Notes under the pieces: generated by a model
What the model saw: the letters and a program-made list of their open reading frames with translations, nothing else
Databases searched by the model: none
Told to the model about the DNA's origin: nothing
Position numbers and translations under genes: made by a program
NCBI GenBank assembly: GCA_000991645.1
Contig: LBRX01000020.1
Coordinates: 1 to 15,710, forward strand
Source: Candidatus Moranbacteria bacterium GW2011_GWE2_36_40
GTDB taxonomy: Bacteria; Patescibacteriota; Minisyncoccia; Moranbacterales; GWC2-37-73
Reading direction: 5' to 3'
Length of the DNA stretch: 15,710 bases
In this document: piece after piece, positions 13,023 through 15,710 of the stretch
How positions within the stretch are numbered: the first letter of the stretch is position 1
How the letters are laid out: every line of letters begins with the position of its first letter

Positions 13023-13107
13023 TTAGTTTACTAGTTGATTAGTTTACTAGTTAATTAGTTTTTAATTCATCTGCTTTCCCTATTCAACTATTTAACTAAT
13101 TAACTAC
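13023..13107 (-). repeat. TTAGTTGA-family element between rplD and rplW
   Basis: Left arm has ACTAGTTGATTAGTTTACTAG words. The right arm, AACTATTTAACTAATTAACTA, runs into rplD and encodes its final VVN and TAG. Different loop from the 57-base core. Confidence 0.8.
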
Positions 13108-13740
13108 TTTACTGTTCCCAAACTTTTCTTCCAAAAATGCAATCGAGGCTTTACTCAAAAGCAAATATTTATTATTCAACAAATCCATAACATTCAAATC
13201 CTTGGTTTCAATATTGTTAACATTCTTAAGATTTCTACTGATCATTGATGTCTTTTTCTCTTCTTCAGAAAAAGAAACCAAAACTTTGCCAGTTAACTTA
13301 AGATTTTTCAAAACTGCTGCAAATCCTTTTGTTTTTGCACCTTCAACAGTCAATGAATCAATAGCAATAAGAGTTTCACTGCGAAGCTTCTCACTGATAG
13401 CAGTAACAACCGCTTTTTGTTTCATCTTTTTATTTAAATCTCTCTTGAAATTTCTTTCATTTGTTGGACCAAAAGCCACACCTCCACCTTTCATTACTGG
13501 ATTTCTTTTTTGTCCTTGTCTAGCTGAACCTGTTCCTTTCTGTTTGAATGGTTTTTTCCCACTACCAGCTACTTCACTTTTATCTTTAGTATGAGCAATT
13601 GGATTTCGTTGATTTCCCGCAATAACCATGAAAACCTGATGCAACAATTCATTGTTTGACTTTGCAGCAAAAACAGCATCAGACACTGTCAAATCTTCTA
13701 TTTTTTTTCCTTCTTGATTGTGAATAGCAATTGTAGCCAT
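13096..13740 (-). CDS. rplD: 50S ribosomal protein L4 (uL4)
   Basis: A 214-residue protein. The internal loop that reaches the exit tunnel contains KKPFKQKGTGSARQGQKRNPVMKGGGVAFGPTNERNFKRDLNKKMKQKAV (about 62-111), the L4 signature. The C-terminal globular part ends LLSKASIAFLEEKFGN. In E. coli L4 also represses the S10 operon by binding its leader; no such leader was identified here, but a terminator lies just upstream of rplC. The C-terminal VVN and stop are encoded by a repeat arm. Confidence 0.97.
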   Translation of the reverse strand: MATIAIHNQEGKKIEDLTVSDAVFAAKSNNELLHQVFMVIAGNQRNPIAHTKDKSEVAGSGKKPFKQKGTGSARQGQKRNPVMKGGGVAFGPTNERNFKRDLNKKMKQKAVVTAISEKLRSETLIAIDSLTVEGAKTKGFAAVLKNLKLTGKVLVSFSEEEKKTSMISRNLKNVNNIETKDLNVMDLLNNKYLLLSKASIAFLEEKFGNSKVVN

Positions 13741-13751
13741 AATATTATAAA

Positions 13752-13825
13752 CCGATACGAAACTACGAATTAAATACGAATCTACGAAATTTCGGATGTG
13801 CGCTTTCGTAGTGCGCTTTTCGGAT
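13752..13825 (-). repeat. TACGAA-word inverted repeat between rplC and rplD
   Basis: The left half has ATACGAA and CTACGAA words; the right half has the inverted TTTCGTA and TTTTCGGATAC words. This vocabulary appears only here. Confidence 0.6.
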
Positions 13826-13829
13826 ACTT

Positions 13830-14402
13830 TTATCCTCTTACTTCAACAATTCTTCCTACAACACCAGGTACAGCACCTTGAACTGCAAGAATATTCTTTT
13901 CAGCATCAATATATACAATTTTAATATTTTTCACTGTTGATCGCTTACCACCCATACGCCCAGCCATTCTTTTTCCTTTAATAACATGCTGTGGCTGTTG
14001 AGCTCCAATAGAACCAGGTGCTCTATGGTCATGCTTATGTCCATGAGTCGCAGGTGAACCTTTGAAACCATGACGTTTTACAACTCCTTGAAAACCTTTT
14101 CCTTTTGTAATTCCACTTACTTGAACCTCATCTCCGATTTGAAAACTTTCCACAGAAATCCTATCTCCAATAGCCAAGCTGGATTGTTGCTCCAAACGAA
14201 ATTCCTTGCGATGAGTTACGTTTTTTGTTTTGGCAATTTCCAATTGAATTGCGCTATATCCATTTTTTTCCTCTGTTCTAACAACAGAAACTGTGTTTTC
14301 TGGACATTCAATTAATGTCACATTTAAAGCACCTTGTTCCTTGTCATACAAAGTAGTCATTCCTAATTTTTTTCCGAGTATAAATTTGCTCATTGTTTTC
14401 AT
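13830..14402 (-). CDS. rplC: 50S ribosomal protein L3 (uL3)
   Basis: A 190-residue protein with start ATG 14402. ATG 14417, 14411 and 14393 are in frame alternatives. I prefer 14402 because it is preceded by AATT, as are many other starts here, and leaves a short natural N-terminus before KFILGKKLGMTTLYD. The middle and end carry GITKGKGFQGVVKRHGFKGSPATHGHKHDHRAPGSIGAQQPQHVIKGKRMAGRMGG, the family signature near the peptidyl-transferase centre. It is slightly shorter than E. coli L3 (209). It is the first gene after the terminator at 14497-14520, so it may begin a separate transcript. Confidence 0.96.
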   Translation of the reverse strand: MKTMSKFILGKKLGMTTLYDKEQGALNVTLIECPENTVSVVRTEEKNGYSAIQLEIAKTKNVTHRKEFRLEQQSSLAIGDRISVESFQIGDEVQVSGITKGKGFQGVVKRHGFKGSPATHGHKHDHRAPGSIGAQQPQHVIKGKRMAGRMGGKRSTVKNIKIVYIDAEKNILAVQGAVPGVVGRIVEVRG

Positions 14403-14419
14403 AATTATCATTAGCATAC

Positions 14420-14489
14420 AAACTTACAACTTTTTACAAAAACACAAAACTTCTTTCTTTTTTTGTACTTTTGTACTCTTTTGTAAGTC
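14420..14489 (-). repeat. TACAAAA-word inverted repeat upstream of rplC
   Basis: On the minus strand CTTACAAAAGAGTACAAAAG faces GTTTTTGTAAAAAGTTGTAAG. It lies between the terminator and rplC. No convincing -35/-10 pair was found in it. Confidence 0.55.
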
Positions 14490-14496
14490 TTTAGCC

Positions 14497-14520
14497 AAAA
14501 AAAACTGGCCTCTCAGCCAG
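14497..14520 (-). terminator. Intrinsic terminator between rpsJ and rplC
   Basis: On the minus strand, CTGGC-tgagag-GCCAG is followed immediately by eight T residues. The stem is short (5 bp) but GC-rich. It lies 68 bases after the 20-codon ORF. It could end the tuf-rpsJ transcript or serve as an attenuator for the following S10 genes. Confidence 0.7.
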
Positions 14521-14547
14521 CATAATCCAGGAATAAACCCGTTTTAG

Positions 14548-14583
14548 CTAGTTGAGTATCCTCCAAATGAGGACTTTAACTAG
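14548..14583 (-). promoter_or_regulatory. Stem-loop between the short ORF and the terminator
   Basis: CTAGTT (14548-14553) pairs with AACTAG (14578-14583), AGT (14555-14557) with ACT (14573-14575), and CCTC (14560-14563) with GAGG (14569-14572), leaving a 5-base loop. There is no T-tract after it, so it is not a terminator. It is a candidate regulatory structure or processing site. Confidence 0.55.
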
Positions 14584-14587
14584 TATT

Positions 14588-14650
14588 TTATTCTTTTTCC
14601 AACTTATCTATATTAAACCATTTTCTCAGATCTGGCAAGCCCTTAATCAT
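14588..14650 (-). CDS. 20-codon ORF with strong Shine-Dalgarno, possible leader peptide
   Basis: ATG 14650 is preceded by AAAAGGAG (14660-14667), 9 bases away, the best Shine-Dalgarno among the minus-strand genes. The peptide MIKGLPDLRKWFNIDKLEKE ends at TAA 14588-14590. It resembles no family I know and has no run of one amino acid such as a classical leader peptide would show. It lies in the only long spacer (291 bases), between rpsJ and rplC, and is followed by a stem-loop and an intrinsic terminator. Translation-coupled control of rplC expression is possible. So is a tiny protein produced with EF-Tu and S10. A 20-codon ORF can also arise by chance; the Shine-Dalgarno and its setting are what argue for it. 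Confidence 0.45.
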   Translation of the reverse strand: MIKGLPDLRKWFNIDKLEKE

Positions 14651-14693
14651 CCGCGTGAACTCCTTTTGTAGTGAGGCTAGCCAAAAGCGAAAA

Positions 14694-15026
14694 TTACATC
14701 TTTATTTCCACATCAACTCCAGCTGGCAAATCAAGACTAGTCAAATTCTCAATTGTTTTTGCAGTTGGATCCCAAATATCAATCAAACGCTTGTGAATTC
14801 TCATTTCGTATTGATCTCTTGCATCTTTGTAAACAAAAGTTGATTTATTCACAGTTACTTTGTGAATTTCTGTTGGAAGCGGTACCGGACCAGTAAACCT
14901 TGATCCACTTCGCTCAACAGTTTCAACAATCTTTTTTGCAGATTGATCAATCACCTTGCTATCATAAGCTTTGATTTTGATCCTGATTCTTGTAGCTTGT
15001 TCGTTTTCTGTTTTTTTCGCAGCCAT
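14694..15026 (-). CDS. rpsJ: 30S ribosomal protein S10 (uS10)
   Basis: A 110-residue protein; the first ~10 residues (MAAKKTENEQ) precede the core. RIRIKIKAYDSKVIDQSAKKIVETVERSGSRFTGPVPLPTEIHKVTVNKSTFVYKDARDQYEMRIHKRLIDIWDPTAKTIENLTSLDLPAGVDVEIKM is the full family signature. S10 is in the 30S head and with NusB is part of the antitermination complex. It follows tuf by 95 bases and is separated from rplC by a terminator, so it may be transcribed with the str-type genes. The leader ACTCAG before the ATG has no Shine-Dalgarno. Confidence 0.97.
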   Translation of the reverse strand: MAAKKTENEQATRIRIKIKAYDSKVIDQSAKKIVETVERSGSRFTGPVPLPTEIHKVTVNKSTFVYKDARDQYEMRIHKRLIDIWDPTAKTIENLTSLDLPAGVDVEIKM

Positions 15027-15072
15027 CTGAGTCTTTTAAATAAACGATTAAAATTGTATTTAGTAAACATTT

Positions 15073-15101
15073 GTAAGCACGAGAAGAATTCTCATGCTTA
15101 C
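15073..15101 (-). promoter_or_regulatory. Intercistronic hairpin between tuf and rpsJ
   Basis: GTAAGCA (15073-15079) pairs with TGCTTAC (15095-15101), and GAGAA (15081-15085) pairs with TTCTC (15089-15093), with one mismatch and a GAA loop. No T-tract follows on the minus strand. It is a candidate stability or processing element. Confidence 0.6.
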
Positions 15102-15121
15102 TCAGAAAACTAAAGTGAAAA

Positions 15122-15710
15122 CTATTTGATAATTTTTGTTGCAACACCAGCTCCAACAGTCTTTCCACCTTCGCGAATTGCAAATCTCATTCCTTCTTGC
15201 ATAGCTACAGGAGCGATCAATTTAATAACCAAATTGATTGTATCTCCAGGCATAACCATCTCAGTTCCTTCTGGAAGCACAACTTCTCCAGTAACATCAG
15301 TTGTTCTGATGTAGAACTGTGGTTTGTATCCTTTGAAAAATGGAGTATGACGTCCGCCTTCTTCTTTTGTCAAAATGTAAATCTCTCCTTCGAATTCAGT
15401 ATGAGGAGTGATTGAACCAGTTTTAGCCAAAACTTGTCCGCGCTCAACATCTTCCTTTTTAATTCCACGAATCAAAAGTCCAGCATTGTCTCCAGCTTGT
15501 CCCTTATCAAGTGATTTGTTGAACATTTCGATTCCAGTTACAACTGTTTTTGCAGTTGGACGAAGACCAACGATTTCAACTTCTTCATTGATATTGATTT
15601 GACCTGATTCAATTCTTCCAGTTACCACTGTTCCACGACCTTCAATTGAGAAGATATCTTCAATAGGCATAAGGAAAGGTTTTTCTGTTTCACGAACAGG
15701 TTCTGGGATT
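15122..15710 (-). CDS. tuf: Elongation factor Tu (5' part outside window)
   Basis: The last 195 codons; the gene runs off the right edge, so the GTPase domain is not seen. The visible part is domains II and III: KPFLMPIEDIFSIEGRGTVVTGRIESGQI opens domain II, then KSLDKGQAGDNAGLLIRGIKKEDVERGQVLAKTG, then HTPFFKGYKPQFYIRTTDVTG and MVMPGDTINLVIKLIAPVAMQEGMRFAIREGGKTVGAGVATKI. The product delivers aminoacyl-tRNA to the ribosome. Position before rpsJ is the common str-S10 junction. Confidence 0.98.
   Translation of the reverse strand, partial: IPEPVRETEKPFLMPIEDIFSIEGRGTVVTGRIESGQININEEVEIVGLRPTAKTVVTGIEMFNKSLDKGQAGDNAGLLIRGIKKEDVERGQVLAKTGSITPHTEFEGEIYILTKEEGGRHTPFFKGYKPQFYIRTTDVTGEVVLPEGTEMVMPGDTINLVIKLIAPVAMQEGMRFAIREGGKTVGAGVATKIIK

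Noticed and set aside
14505..14520. Plus-strand terminator at the CTGGC/GCCAG hairpin
   Set aside because: The T-tract exists only on the minus strand; the plus strand has A8 before the hairpin and CATAAT after it.

Overview
The window is an almost complete S10-spc type ribosomal protein locus from a low-GC bacterium, read entirely on the minus strand. From right to left it encodes: tuf (3' half only), rpsJ, rplC, rplD, rplW, rplB, rpsS, rplV, rpsC, rplP, rpmC, rpsQ, rplN, rplX, rplE, rpsN, rpsH, rplF, rplR, rpsE, rplO, secY, adk and map. Beyond map lie a short plus-strand transcription unit (about 608-992) and a minus-strand ruvX/yqgF gene (168-623). No rRNA, tRNA, CRISPR array or insertion sequence was recognised.

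The organism is probably a Candidate Phyla Radiation (Patescibacteria) member, perhaps Parcubacteria-like. The main reason is that rpmD (uL30), normally between rpsE and rplO, is absent; uL30 loss is a known CPR trait. S14 is the short zinc-binding type, L24 carries a C-terminal zinc ribbon, and the genetic code looks standard (TGA is a stop). The phylum is inference from family knowledge. The order also stops after map: infA, rpmJ, rpsM, rpsK, rpsD, rpoA and rplQ do not follow.

The protein genes are ordinary, but the spaces between them are not. Nearly every junction has a 75-180 nt spacer, which is large for this operon. Nearly every spacer is filled by short-word repeats whose left and right halves are inverted copies, so each could fold into a hairpin in the polycistronic mRNA. 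The most common family, based on the octamer TTAGTTGA, fills nine spacers, and two of its copies share 57 identical bases. Other spacers use different words. The arrays often begin inside the last codons of a gene and supply its stop codon. Most r-protein starts lack a Shine-Dalgarno sequence and instead follow an A/U-rich leader that is partly repeat-derived.

Two places look like regulated units. Between rpsJ and rplC, a 20-codon ORF with a strong Shine-Dalgarno is followed by a stem-loop and then an intrinsic terminator, which could end the tuf-rpsJ transcript or act as an attenuator. Between ruvX and map, a small membrane-protein gene has its own extended -10 promoter, a perfect 7-3-7 palindrome near the transcription start, a good Shine-Dalgarno and a strong terminator. 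The same palindrome overlaps a candidate divergent promoter for ruvX.

Functionally, the locus links the translation machinery (EF-Tu and ribosomal proteins) with membrane protein export (SecY), adenylate homeostasis (Adk) and N-terminal methionine removal (Map), a conserved bacterial grouping.
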